64,000 nucleotides of DNA from Siphonodentalium dalli (GCA_032622095.1 CP136063.1:93167980-93231979), one strand, 5' to 3'; shown: positions 35,331 to 48,317, counted from the stretch's first letter. Notes: generated from the letters alone by a model not told the origin. A program made the numbers and translations.

Positions 35331-36045
35331 TATGTGATATATATCTGAAGATCACGAGATACATGTACAAGCAATTTCATAATTATTTTCATTTAGAAAG
35401 ACATACATCCTTAAATATTGTTTATGTTTGTGAATTTGCATGTCAATCGTGCTGATCAATAACATTTTTGGGCTAAGTTGAGTTTTAGGTCACAGGTTCA
35501 AGCCAAATACCGAGCTGACACAGTCGATGAGTCTGTTCTAAAAATTCCGCTGTATCGGGCAGATATACCCTTGTCAGATGTCAGTATTGGAGGATCATGA
35601 AAAGTCGTGTGCTACTGACTGCGTTTTCTTTTATTTCAGAACAAAATATATTTGACTGCACACTATGACCACTATTTTTGAACAGGCCTTCGATACATTT
35701 CCATATCTCTTGACAAATTGTAATTTTTTTGTGGAAACTCTATTGAATGGAGCAGACTTAATTGTGTTATAATATATATGCAATCTTCTGACGGTTCGAA
35801 GTCTCTCAGTTTGCCAGAATATATGTATCTCTTCAATAGAATGATAAATATACTTTTAATGCTTCTTCTATGTATCTCTTTTTGCTAGCTCATTATGTGA
35901 ATGCCCTGATTGCCATATAACTATGACAGTTGAGAAGATATAATTGTTCAAGTGACTTAATTGGGTCACCATTTATCGAGATTGTGAAATTTGAACGCCC
36001 AAAATTCCTTAAAATTATATGAAGATGGCCTGGGTGACTATATAT
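35331..36045. other. Unannotated interval between Helitron and tandem array
   Basis: No frame, inverted repeat or array was recognised. AGGTCACAGGTTCAAGCC near 35488 has a weak resemblance to a pol III B box but no matching A box or cloverleaf. Confidence 0.35.
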
Positions 36046-36049
36046 ATAA

Positions 36050-37930
36050 CTTATATGGGTGGATATCGGTGAATAGCAATCAGTGTATATCCTCTCGCCA
36101 TCCGTGACCCAAACGGCACCAACTGTGATTTAATTACTCGTATCATTAGAGAAGAACGTGTATGAATTTGGTGGAAATTAGTGCTAAATATATTTGTATC
36201 AGCTTTGGTGCAACTGCCATGGCATCCTCATGCATTACTTTAACGGCGCCACTTTTAACATATTTATACCACGTCCATTAGACTCATGGATGCATGATAT
36301 ACTGGAGATGATTATATATAGGTTTGGTGGTAATCAGCAACTAAATTTTTTTTAGAATAGTTATTACCCCCCCCCCCCCAATCTCTCACCAAAACGGCAG
36401 CAATTTGGCGTCTTTAAATCACACGATTATATTCCTCGTATCATATATAGAGAGGAATAATATATCAATTTGGTGGAAATCTTCGCTAAAAACAGTTTAT
36501 TAAATCAATTGTTGACCCCCCCCCCCCCACTGAAACGCTGACTCGAACAGCGCCATATATATAGATTATGTATGCGTTTGGTGGAAATCGGCGACAAAAC
36601 TATTTCACCATATTTTTTTATTTTGCCGACCTCCCCCTTTTCTTCCCCTGATACAACCAGCGTCGCTTTAGAAAATTTTAACGCGCACCATTATCTTCCT
36701 CGTAAAAAGTTACCCCTCTTAGAATGCCTTGGTGCCATCTCGATTGTACCCCGTGAAGTTATATATAGAACGCATACAGACAGACAGAAAGACAGACAGC
36801 GCGATTTGATTTCTCGTATCATTTGAGAAGAACGTGTCTGAATTTGATGGTAATTGGGACTAAAAAAATTGTTTTTCAGTTTTGTTGACCCTCCCGTCCC
36901 TATTTTGGACTCAAGCGGTGCCAGTTTTGTCACCGTTAAACCACACACTTAGACTCATTAGAGATTAGAGATGCATATATATAAAATTGGTGAATATTGG
37001 CGAGTATACAAATTCATATCAAATTTAAGGTCCCCATATCCCTCATCCATGGCAGAGGGCACCAATTTGGTGTATCTAACCCACACGATAAGATTCCTCG
37101 TATCACGGAGAAGAATATGTATCAATCTGGTTGAAATTGGCGCTAAACATATTGTTATCATTGTTGTGTGTCCCTCTCACGGCTATACACCACTGGCTCG
37201 AATGGCCCCACTTGTGACACCCTTAAACCACACAATTACATTCCTGATACCATGGAGATGATTATTTATCAGTTTGGTGCTAATTGGCGACTAAACAAAT
37301 TGTTATCAAATTTGGTGCCCACCCCTACACATCTCTCACCCAAACAGCACCAATATGGTGTATTTAAATCACACGATTAGATTCCTCGTATCATGGATAA
37401 GAACGTGTATAAATTTGGTGGAAATTGGCGCTGAAAATATTGTGTATCAAGTTTGGTGCCCCTCTCCCTTTCGGTGCACCCTGACTCGAATGAGGCCACT
37501 TTTGACAAATTTAAGCACACCATTCGACGCCTCATATCATGGGGATGATTTTGTATAAGTGTGGTGGCAATCTGCGAATAAACCCATTCTTATCAAATTT
37601 AGTGCCAACCCACTCATCCAAACGACACCAAGTTGGTGTCTTTTAAATCGCACAATTAGATTCCTTGTATCATGAGGAAGAATATATATCAATTTGGTGG
37701 AAATCGGCGCTAAAATTAATTTAGCAATTTTGGTGCCCCTCTCCCCTTCCGTGCATCCCTGACTCGAACGACGCCGCTTTTGACATATTTAAACCACACC
37801 ATTAGATTCTTCATATCATGGGGATTATTATATGTAAGTTTCGTGGAATCGGCGACAAAAAAATCTGCCCCTCCCCCTATTCTGCCCCTGACAACAACGG
37901 CGTCACTTTAGAAAATTGTAACCCCCGCCA
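36050..37930. repeat. Degenerate ~145-bp tandem array with alternating unit types
   Basis: The landmark TTTGGTGGAAATYGGCG or a variant recurs at 36165, 36321, 36467, 36576, 36841, 36983, 37122, 37271, 37412, 37558, 37691 and 37836. Most steps are 133-156 bp. Two kinds of unit alternate: one carries CACACGATTAGATTCCTCGT, the other GACTCGAACGRCGCCACTTT, so the higher-order period is about 290 bp. C-tracts interrupt some units. Confidence 0.85.
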
Positions 37931-38056
37931 TTATCTTTCTCGTGAAAAGTTACCCCTAGTAGACCCCTTTGGTGTCATCTAGATTGTCCCCTGTGGATTT
38001 CTATAGAACACAGACAGTCAGACTGACAGACAGACATTCGCAAATATAGATATAGA
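37931..38056 (-). mobile_element. Helitron-like 5' terminus (minus strand)
   Basis: Read on the minus strand it begins TCTATATCTATATTTGCGAA then a GTCTGTCTGTC microsatellite, preceded by A. This matches the 5' organisation of the Helitrons at 34640 and 58059. The ~145-bp array lies inside it on this reading, but no clear 3' CTRR hairpin was found at the far side. A second decayed 5'-like block with GACAGACAGAAAGACAGAC lies at 36775-36800. Confidence 0.45.
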
Positions 38057-38059
38057 TTA

Positions 38060-39350
38060 CTAGCTGTTTACTAGATGTATCGACCCATTTATTTTTATTC
38101 GTATTTTTGTATTCATTATTTAGACAGCCACATATACGAACAGGTTTCGAGAGATCTGCATTTTTGAATTGTTAATGCTGTGCCTCGCAATAACTGTGAT
38201 ATATAATTACTCCATTAACTGCACTGCGTGATTATTACTATCTTCCTGCATCATTCTATCAATATCACAAACATATATATCTATTGATAAATTATTTGTT
38301 GGTGAAAATTATCTACTAATATATTTCATGTTAAGTACTAAAGAAAACACGTCTAGAGTCCTGAATACACACATATTTTCACTACACTAAAGTGATATTG
38401 GTCTCCATATCACGACAAGTTGAGAAGGTGAGTTCCCAGATCAGATGAGCTGTCGTCATCGAGGATTAAAGGGAGATAACGATGTAATTTTCAGTAATTT
38501 GAATAGCATGAATTCTTCGCTTTGTCGATCGTGGAAGGAAATATTTTGGAGTTTTCAGAGTCGCATGATTATATGTGTTTTCCGGTGCTCTGGAAAAACT
38601 GCCGTAATTTAGCTTGAAAACCCACAGTCATATAATAAATCTGTAATAAAGGCAGTTTGTGATATACATATATTAATTTTGATCTGTTTATTAGTTGATT
38701 GATTTATATTTTATTCGTTGTAATTTTATACCTGATATGTAGATGATTACAAATATTTTATCAGAACTGTCATACATGTAATTTGCTCAGGTTGTACGTG
38801 CCTAGCCAGGCTCTGGTATCTGCTAACATACTATACTAGCCTTATGTCACCCCCTTTATATCCACACATGATAACCATTATGGTACTATACTATATATAC
38901 CTCTCATATTGCATTTTGAAGCCAAACAAAGCTACTATATTTATACGTGACCGTGTATGCTATATATATGCATAGTTTTTAACCTTTATACTGCTTTATG
39001 TCTCACATTAAATTTTGGTAACTTATATATTGATATATTTTTATTTAAGAGGCTTGAGTATAATGGATTAGCTGAGGAAGACTTGTTTAGATGGGGGAAC
39101 CGCCACCCCGAACCACGTGTCTGAAAATTTGACGCGTGTGTGTCGTTTCCCTTCGGCCGGTTAGGATGTTCGGACTAGCAGTTTGTTGGTCCCTCACCCT
39201 TTCTTGGTGTTTCCGCTACACCCACAGATGAGGTGGCCAAAAGGCAACCCCTTTAGCGGCGAGGTGCATAGCCAATTTGACCCCAGCCCCCTAGCTGGTA
39301 AAATGGCAAATATCCACAGGCCCTGGGGTATCAAAATATACAAAAATATA
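38060..39350. other. Unannotated interval
   Basis: AT-rich to 39060, then a GC-richer 290 bp (TCCCTTCGGCCGGTTAGGAT, GGTGTTTCCGCTACACCC) that looks like part of a repeat but has no partner in the window. No coding frame recognised. Confidence 0.35.
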
Positions 39351-39355
39351 TAGAA

Positions 39356-39640
39356 TTAGCAGGTTAGCCCGCCACTGGCGTGGTTCGTATCATGGCTTTG
39401 TTGGAAAAAGCAATTGCAACAGCTTCCGAGACACGTATGCTGCACCTAGGTGTAAAATTTCGTCGAAATCCGCCAGTTTTACCCGATTTGACCTTGAATT
39501 GATCATTTTCAAGGTCAAGGTCAGGTCGGGGTAACAATTTAACCCGTCCATGACACTTCCCGCACAAAAGTTCCCCTAGGTAGCAAGTTTGAGCTGAATC
39601 GGTTCGAGTCTATAAAGGACACACACATATATATCATTTG
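39356..39640 (-). mobile_element. Helitron-related fragment (minus strand)
   Basis: On the minus strand it ends CGCCAGTGGCG, GGCTAACCTGCTAA followed by T, a hairpin plus CTAA terminus. Internal CAAGGTCAAATCGGGTAAAA and CTGGCGGATTTCGACGAAAT match 58785-58930 of the second Helitron. Its 5' side is a TGTGTG-rich stretch after GACTCGAACCGATT. Confidence 0.5.
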
Positions 39641-39839
39641 TGGGTACCCGTTTTAAGGTGAAGATCACCTCGGGCGGAAAAAACTGACCCGATGAAAATC
39701 TCCCCCGTTCCTAGGAAGCCCTAAGTATGTAAGAATCACACGTCTGGATACAGTCACGCTCACGTCTGGACCCAGACGTAAGAATCACACTACACGCATA
39801 CGCTCTTTATCAACGACACTGTGGATACGAACGCTCTTT

Positions 39840-40060
39840 AACTATCAACGCGATTAACCCCACAGTGCCGTTTTTGTGACTGGGGGTGCTCGGAGCTTCT
39901 CAGAAACGGCGCGACGACGCGTCCCGTGGGCTTTTACCCTTAGATGGGAAGTTTGGTCTCGATCGGTGGAGCCGTTTTCGATTCTATAAAGTATATACAC
40001 ACACATATATATATATACATACACACACATATATATATATTTATATACGTAGTTCTCAAA
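39840..40060 (-). mobile_element. Helitron-related 5' fragment (minus strand)
   Basis: Minus-strand TCTATATATATATATGTGTG, then ATCGAAAACGGCTCCACCGA and GAGACCAAACTTCCCATC, the same module order as the 5' ends of the other Helitrons. No 3' terminus identified. Confidence 0.4.
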
Positions 40061-40956
40061 ATATATAGTAGATATACCAATGTCACCGGTGTATAGTCTA
40101 TATTGGTAATATCGTATGCTCCCCACAGAGGTCTGTGCAATACTCATCATTGCCACTTTCATAGAAAGTAAAAGACAAAACCGTGTTCTAGATGGTCCTT
40201 GACAAAAGTTAACAGGAATATAATTACGTCTTTCTCATTTTCAAGTATATTTCATCATTTGGAAGGCGCTGTTGGTCCGAAATGTTCACCATTGTAGCCA
40301 TATATTGGCCTGTCGACTGAAGGTTAATCGATATATATACATATCGTCTGGAGTGAAATACGCATGTGTGACAGCAGCTGATAACGTGATATAGGAAGAT
40401 AAAAATGTTGTGAATACTACAAATGGAAGATAAAATTGTTTTGAATATACTATCCACGGATAAGATGCATGTCTGTCGCGTCTTTTTCAAGGACGTCTAG
40501 CTGTCTCTTAAAATTTCGCGACCTGATTTCCATTCTGTCCTAAGTGACATGCTGGTACGAAACGTCCGTATGGGTATCGTTGGAATCGGCATCAAATTCC
40601 GGCCCCTAAGCGGTATCTGTTTTTTTCGCGGTGATATTAGCTATTCTTTTCTGTGCGTTCTGCATAAAAACACTATTTTTTAGAACCATTATGTCCTATA
40701 AATAAAACATACTTATAAAGCCAGTTATATCCTGTCATTTAAAAACAAAGATGAATTCTATCTTGAGTTTCAGACACAACAGATAATTATTCAGATCGAT
40801 GTTGTTCTATGTGCAGTTCGGCTTTACGAACTGTCACTCACTACAGGATGGAACTGAATTCTCTCACATCGAACAGGTTGCAACTCATGAACTCAAGTTG
40901 CGATCGAACAGAGAAAAAATTTCCCGCGAAAAGAAACACACGTAGTCGAGGAGATA

Positions 40957-41232
40957 TTGGTCGACCTCTGCACCACAGGACTCAACTTCACCCCACTAAT
41001 TTTCTTTCTTAATGTCTCCTCTAATGTTTTTCGGTTGTTAACAAGAACAAAAAGTGGCCACAGAGACTCCAGACAAGATGGCGTCCATCATGGTGTCCAT
41101 TTTGTTTATATGCACCAGGTCTCTTTGGTCGCCGTTATCGTAAAGATTATATCAAATGCGGTCTTGTTTTCTGCTCGATTCGTTATGCCAATATATAACC
41201 CTTACAAATTAGCCAAAAGTCCGACACCATAA
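40957..41232 (+). other. Mirrored open frame, outer arm (partner at 44813-45205 minus)
   Basis: 91-codon frame reading TTGLNFTPLIFFLNVSSN, then FRLLTRTKSGHRDSRQDG and HFVYMHQVSLVAVIVK. The opposite arm has the same frame on the minus strand (GLNFTPLIFFLNVSSNLF, SRQDGVHRGGHFVYMHQ). The two share most residues. Conservation may only reflect the recent common origin of the arms. No family recognised; no methionine-initiated gene model is proposed. Confidence 0.25.
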
Positions 41233-42713
41233 TCTAATATGGCGGCCAAGATGGCCACCGAAATGTGAAAATATGCTATTTTTCTAACATTTCACCACTT
41301 TTTGTTTGTCTCTATGGGAATATATTGGCACCTTGGCGTGAATTTATACATTTATCGTGTAGAAGAATCATTGACGAACACAATGGGATCATAATATATA
41401 TTAATTGTGGGATATGTTTGTCCGAATTCACGTTTTCCCAAATGCCGATATAATAGGTCAAAGCCGAATCGACGCTAATAACGCGATGTAATGTTTCGAA
41501 TCAATGAAAGTTATTACTGTCATAACAACACCCATGCATATATGTGCAGGAGATAATCTAGCTATGAATCCTCTTATACCTGAGTTGAGGAATATTCACT
41601 CAAATCCAAGATGGCGACCAAAATGGCCACCAGAAATAGAAAAATTGCCGAAAATCGCTGATTTTAACATCAGTGAGCGTTATTGTCACGACAACTCCAC
41701 ACCTGCTTATTATTGTGAATTGGGAACACTTAGACGAAGAACTGTCATTGTACCATATCCAAATAAACGTTTCCAAAATGGCGCCACAATGGCACCGAAA
41801 TGCCCTCATATTCACATCATTGGATACTATTGTCGAGACAACTCCACCCATGCTTACAGTTGAGTTGGAAATACTGAGGTACAAGATTTTTTTTCCAAAT
41901 CGAACATGGCGGCCAAAATGGCCACCGAAATTTTAAAACAGGCCTACATTCCTTAATTTCCTATACTTTCTTACGATGGGCGTTAATGTTTCGCGATTTC
42001 TACCCCCATTACATGTTGAAATGGAATATTGATATGAAGTATTCATTTGAGTTTGGCAATTGATACTCACAGTCAAGATGGGGGCTAAATTGGCGGCCAG
42101 AAATTGAAAAGAAATCGATATTTTCACATACTAATTTCAACTTTTTGTCATAATATCAATATGTGTGGACGAAACTGTACATAAACAATCTATTAGTTTA
42201 ACTTAATACGTATCAAAATGCATAAAATGGCTCGTATCCTTCTGGAAAGTCGAAAACCCACCATTAATATCGCGATGTGGCATTTCGAAATCCATTCTCC
42301 ACTTAGCACCGATAATGGCCGTTACCGTAGGTGTGCCGAATAGTAATATTAGAACAATTACCTGATAACAGATTCTGATTTGCCACATTACGTCCATAAT
42401 TATATGGACCAGCTTCCATTTCTTTGTCTGGTAAATCTGGGTCGCTCACATCGACAAAGTATTCAACACTTCCTGGGAGAAGGGTCCCTCTAATCATAAC
42501 GTTTCAAACAATTCATTCTCCGATGTCTAGCTTACGATTTTAAATATGCTAAATATGGGATTTATGCGTCATCTTAAACTAGAAAGGCATATGGTCGATG
42601 AGTATACAAGCTTGCATAATGTCATCTCAATGTATGTGTCTCATACCCCATGTGGATAACGACATGTACACCTGGCGAACCAATTAGCTAGTCACTTCTC
42701 AATAGATGGTTCG

Positions 42714-43088
42714 TCAACTCACAAACTTAGCGAACGCATTGGCATATGTGGACAACTTCGGCATTGTTTCGAAGGTTGCTAGCTGTCTCATTCCCTTGGA
42801 TAGATGTATAATGTACCGACTACCCACACTTCTTGACCATGATCCTAATGAAACTGTGTGATGTCCCGCAGTCGTCTCGTCGAATAGCTCCCAGCAGAGA
42901 AGAACAATATTCGCGGTTTTAGTTTGTGGACATACGCCATGATAGTGGGAATGAAATAAATTGGCCATGGTAACATGGTCGGAATGGTGATGTTGCCAAG
43001 AAATCATTTGGTGTACCCAACGTATGTTGAACTGAATGCAAGATCTCATCAACGTAACATTCCTCTGGATGTTCTTCGCGTTGAACAT
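42714..43088 (-). other. Mirrored open frame, inner arm (partner at 43209-43634 plus)
   Basis: 124-codon frame beginning with ATG, reading MFNAKNIQRNVTLMRSCIQF and then HYHGVCPQTKTANIVLLCWE and LFDETTAGHH. The right arm has a 141-codon frame, without ATG at its start, reading HYHDTCPQTSTVRIVIICLN and LFDETIAVRN in the corresponding place. Similarity continues to the C-terminal end. Both read outward from the centre of the palindrome. No known domain was recognised. Confidence 0.3.
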
Positions 43089-45639
43089 TTCACCCTTGTG
43101 TTGATGGCATTTGTACTTTCTCGAACCATACCGACCACCACCCAGTGTGTGTATGACATATCAACCAACTATGAAAGGCATCGTCTTTAAGACTACACCC
43201 CAGTCTGGGTGGGGCTTATAGCCAGTGGTACACGCCTGGTCCAGTTGATTGTGAACGGCTTCCAAACGGATGGGAACAATCTTAGCATACAGGGAAAGCA
43301 AACCACACATGAGATCATGTCTGAATCTAAAACATACCCAAAGAAGGGCGGTGCAGTCATGGTCCAATTTCATTTGCACTATCATGACACATGCCCACAA
43401 ACTAGCACCGTGCGTATTGTTATTATCTGCTTGAATTTGTTCGATGAGACAATTGCTGTACGCAACAAGATTTTTCTTTTGTTCATGATCAAGACGTGTG
43501 GGTATGTTATGCATTATGGTCTTCTACGCCTTAGCAGAAAGGCATCCGTCAAATGTCTGGCTTCCAACATTCGAAGCCATATACATAAGTTGTCCGGGTA
43601 CGTCAGTGCATTAGATGAGTATGTGAATTGGTGAACCATATATTGAGAAGTGGCTGTTTGGTAAGATCACCAGGTGTATATGTTGTTATCCCCATTAGGT
43701 CACCAAAGCTGAAAATACGCAGATAGCGATGTCTTTCTGAAAGCTAGTATACGCATCGACCACATTCCTTTCTAGTTTATCACACAAAATAACGCTCAGA
43801 TCCCATATGTAGCATCTGAATTATACCATAAGCTATACCACGAATGGAGATCGCCAAGAATAAGGATAAGAATTCCCAGCTTTCGAGACAAACACGTGAG
43901 CTGGACACCGGCATATGTATTGTTTGAAATATTCTGATTAGTGGGACCTTTCTAAAAAGAAGTGTAGAAAACTGTGATGGTGTGAGAGAGATAGATTAAT
44001 CTGACGAAGAGACTTGCCAAACTCAAATGAATACTTCATATCAATGTTTCATATGAACATGTAATTGTGGGCAGAATTCGCGTAACAATAACGACCATCG
44101 TAAGAAAGTAAAGGAATGTGAGCTTGATTTCAAATTTCGGTCTCCATTTTGGCCGCCATCTTCGATTTGGAAAACAATTTATTGTATGAGATGCAAGGTA
44201 ATTACTTCACCTCAGTATTTCCAAAGCAACTGTCCGCATGTGTGCAGTTGTCTCGAAAATAATGCCCAATGATGTGAATATGAGGGCATTTCGGTGATTT
44301 TTCAAAATCTTTCCGCCATTGTGGGCGCCATTTTAGATCTGGGGAACTTTTATTTGGATATGGTATAATGAAAGTACTTCTTCTAAGTGTTCCCAACTCA
44401 CACTAGTTAACAGGTGTGGAATTGTCGTGACAATAACGCTCAATGATGTTAAAATCAGCAATTTTTGGCGATTTTTCTATTTCTGGTGGCCATTTTGGCA
44501 GCCGTCTTGGATTTGGATAAATATTCCACAACTCAGGTATAAGAGGAATCCTAGCTCGAGTATCTCCTGCACATATATATGCATTGTGTTCGTCAATGAC
44601 TCTTCTATACGAAAAATGTATAAAATCACGCCAAGTTGCCAATATTTTCCCATAGAGACAAACGAAATGTGGTAAAATGTAAGAAAAATAGCATATATTC
44701 ACATTTCGGCGGCCATCGTGGCCGCCATATTGGATTCTGGTGTCGGACTTTTGGCTAATTTGTGAGGGTTGTATATTAGCATAACGAATCGAGCGGAAAA
44801 CAAGACCGCTTTTTATATCATCTTTACTATAACGGCGATCAATGAGACCTGATGCATATAAACAAAATGGCCGCCACGATGGACGCCATCTTGTCTGGAG
44901 TCTCTGCGGCCACTTTTATTTCTTGATAACAACCGAAACAAATTAGAGGAGACATTAAGAAAGAAAATTAGTGGGGTGAAGTTGAGTCCTGGTGGGGTGC
45001 AGATGTCGACCAATATCTCCTGGACTAATATATACGCGTCAAATTCGCAATGTAACATTAACGAAGAGTACATTCCATGAAGCCATATCAACATTACGAT
45101 GCAATATATCATCAAGAGTCGCGTGCTGTCCATACAACACCAATTCAAAATGCTTGTTTCTATGTCGATGTGCTGGCTAACTGTTCCAAAGAGCGCACAT
45201 ATCACACTTTGCTCACATTGTAATCTATAATTCTATCATGTTATACGGTAAATTCAGACTAAATATTTCTTAATGTTGTCCCAAGTGTGTATTATCTCTT
45301 TTATAATCACCACTTGGAACAGACCGGTCCTGAAAAAATTTCCGTTTCCATAGTGTCCCACGAAAAATATTCTACTAAGACTGAGTCCATATTGTGCTAA
45401 ATGCAAAAGATCGCACCCCACCTCCCGAATATGGTCGAAATATCATATAAGAAAGAGCATCTCCTTATCGAAGTTGATGGTTGTTGGCAGAATGAATACT
45501 GATTTCTCGGCAGATACCAGGATATCCACCATAAGTCTAATAACAACCAATTGCCAGAACTTTGAAATTTAAAAATCGATTTACTCGGAAACACAAAAAA
45601 TGTACTTAGGACAGAATGGAAATCAGGTCGCGCTTTGTT

Positions 45640-46555
45640 GATGTTGTAAACGCTGATACAACTAAAGAGCAATTTGGCTTACCCTACATCGTTATATATT
45701 ATATAGAACGACAGAGGTGATGTGTCACGATCATCATACGATGCTGTAATGTCAATAGGTCAACCAGATGCCAGCAATACTCTTATCCAAATGGGTTCAT
45801 AGCGTGCTCATTTGATATGTAAACACTGTGTCAGAAGATATCATGCATTGATTCAAGTAATACAATAATACATTATGTGCGGTACGTACACGCTGTATTA
45901 TGCATTTCATGAATGGCATAATATATTATGTGCATGTATACAAACGGTTAGTCAGATACCAAAGTTCAAAATAGACTCTGATTGACCTAATTTTATTTAG
46001 GGATTTGTTGTTGTTATGAGAAACATTCGGGTCAATATGACTTTTTGGTAATTGTGACTAACATATACCTTTCCGCAAGTCATTATGACTAACTCCGGCC
46101 TTAGTTTTAGTGACTAAGTTACACGATGAATAACTCTATTTAAAGCACTTAAAGTCTTAAATGGTGTTTACTATTTGTGCCCCTTCAGTGTTTCTGCCAC
46201 CACCCCCCCCCCCCCCCCTTGACCATATATTGGGTCAATATGCCAGAGGCATATCCCGGATTTTGAGATGTATTAGTGAGGGGTGGGGCCAAACCTATAG
46301 AAATATACATTGGCATATACATTGCACATCAGACCCCCCCCCCCCCCCCCACCGAAGACTGGATATTTGGATGAAAGGTTTTTAATTTCATAGATACCGT
46401 ACACATCTTCGAAATGAACCAACTAAACAGACCAATACCACAAACTTTTGATATAGCTCTCATAGACCAGTATTGAAATATGTGGGTTTTTTTGAGAATT
46501 GATTGAGAGATTGTCCTGCTTTTAACCTGGCTCTAGCTATATAATATATAATTCT
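45640..46555. other. Unannotated interval with two long C-tracts
   Basis: C runs of about 15-17 lie near 46186-46202 and 46334-46351. Between them the sequence is unremarkable. No gene or TIR seen. Confidence 0.4.
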
Positions 46556-47330
46556 AAATAACACATATCCATGGAATATAAACATTCAACATAAGTTTAG
46601 GCAATACGAAATACGATAGAAAAATATATAGAATGATTGGAAAGGGGTTTAAACAACAAGCCCATGCATGCAAGGGCTTATGCTAAGTCTGCCTCCCCCC
46701 CCCCCATCAGTATTGTTATCAGCCAACTAATTATTTGTCATAGGCGACAGTGATAACTGTACGTCCCGTCGGCGATGTATTACGCCTATTTGAACTCCAA
46801 GTGGTCAATTTTTCATTAGAACTTCATCCGAACGCCATTCGGAGACAACATGCGCGCCCTTTTTGATATTTAAAAAAAGAACAAAAAATCTTGCATTTCC
46901 ACGAGACCCTAATTACTGCACAAAATCAGCAGCATAAAAATACCAAGACCCCTTCAATAACTTCGGGACCCAACCAACGGGACGCCATATGATAGGCTAT
47001 GTTTTGGTTTTCTGTTCCCGTTCAGGGAATTTTCCCTCAAAGATAATCAAGTAATTAGCAGTCAGATTATTGTTTCTTATGCGGACTCGAGTTTCCCTTC
47101 ACGAATTCAAGAGCGTATAACTCTACACAATTAGCAGATCATAACCTGTAGCGAGATCATGATTGTGCTTATGGTCTCCGTTATCAGTTGGTGTTAACAT
47201 ATTTTATTCCAATCCAAAGAACATATATAAACATTTAACATAACTTTAGGCAATAAGAAATATCAATAGTATAACTAGATGGATTGATTGGAAAGGGGAT
47301 TAAACAACAAGCCCAATGATTTATGTTAAA
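46555..47330. repeat. Direct repeat pair, ~110 bp
   Basis: 46560-46680 and 47220-47320 share TATAAACATTYAACATAA, TTTAGGCAATA and TTGGAAAGGGGTTTAAACAA then CAAGCCCA. The copies are diverged and separated by about 550 bp. Confidence 0.65.
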
Positions 47331-47749
47331 GACATATTATGGACTAATTCGGGTGCGAGAAACTGATAAGTTAGTACCCGAGCGCTATGCCAACTGTGTG
47401 AATGTAGCATTCCACTAGCATCACCGAAAATATCAAAGAAATCGACCTTACCACTCCACAGATATCATCGCCTAAACTACGCTTACTTGTAAATATTTAC
47501 ATATCGATTCCGGACGCGGCAATCAACGATAAACTAACGCAAATTATTACGCAATCGAGAGTCATTCCATTTAATTAATATATACTAATGACGGTGTGTG
47601 TACTGTAAATTATGATTAATATTAGTAAAAATAACTACTTTGAACAAGTTTATTCTTCATTTCTATTTGATCACCCAACCGGAGGGTTTCTTTCATATCA
47701 CTTTAAGTTTGCTCCACATCGGTTATCGATGGTTATCAGTATATTGTCA

Positions 47750-48120
47750 CTCGACTGCTGTTGACACATTCCATGGGTGATCAACATGTGATAATACTAG
47801 ATTATGTGCTCCAAATCCCTGCCGTTTACGTCATGTTACTATATAACACCCGTGTTTCATTAAGTCACTGGACCATCGGTCACTGGTGTTAGGTCCTGTT
47901 CTAGCGGCATTGGTTATCAGTTGTACTTCGTCTACTATATATAACCCATTTCACTAATGGCCAACACGTGATATTCCAACAACGATTTGCTGATAATGAT
48001 AGTGTTTGCGCTCCAATCAATGTTGCTTACGCTCTGTTGCTATGGGTCAATCCTAGATGACGTTTGCCATTAAGTCAATGAAACATTGGCCAGTAGTGTT
48101 ATAGGTCAAAGGCAGCATGG
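47750..48120. repeat. Two tandem ~190-bp units, diverged
   Basis: Unit 1 (from about 47750) and unit 2 (from about 47938) share CAACAYGTGATA, GTGCTCCAAATCC/GCGCTCCAATCAA, CATTAAGTCACTGGACCAT versus CATTAAGTCAATGAAACAT and AGTGTTATAGGTC. Confidence 0.6.
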
Positions 48121-48317
48121 TATACGTATATCTTAATGATAATTAAATCGTCCTATATTGGTGTATAAACAAGGTCAGCGTTGTTGTTTTATTATTCCAA
48201 AGATGAGTACACTAACCCGACGAGTGGTTGTTATTGTGTGAAGCGAAAACATATTTAAAGATGCATTTAGGGTTCCAAGGAAACATTATGAAACAAAATT
48301 ACTCGCTATCAAAATTA

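Larger units (their letters stand above)
40516..45635. mobile_element. 5.1-kb giant imperfect palindrome (foldback element)
   Basis: The tips CGCGACCTGATTTCCATTCT (40516) and the complement ending at 45635 define the outer limits. The arms mirror each other strongly from about 40940 to 42520 against about 43840 to 45040: CAGGAGATATTGGTCGAC, TCACCCCACTAATTTTCTTT and GACAAGATGGCGTCCATC are present in both. The inner part (42540-43830) is also mirrored, with its centre near 43190. Each arm holds degenerate ~165-bp units around AAGATGGCGGCCAAAATGGC. No transposase was recognised and no target duplication found. Confidence 0.85.

Noticed and set aside
39595-39615. GGTTCGAGTC as a tRNA B box or SINE head
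   Set aside because: No A box at the right distance and no cloverleaf; the block is part of the Helitron-type module GACTCGAACC read in reverse.
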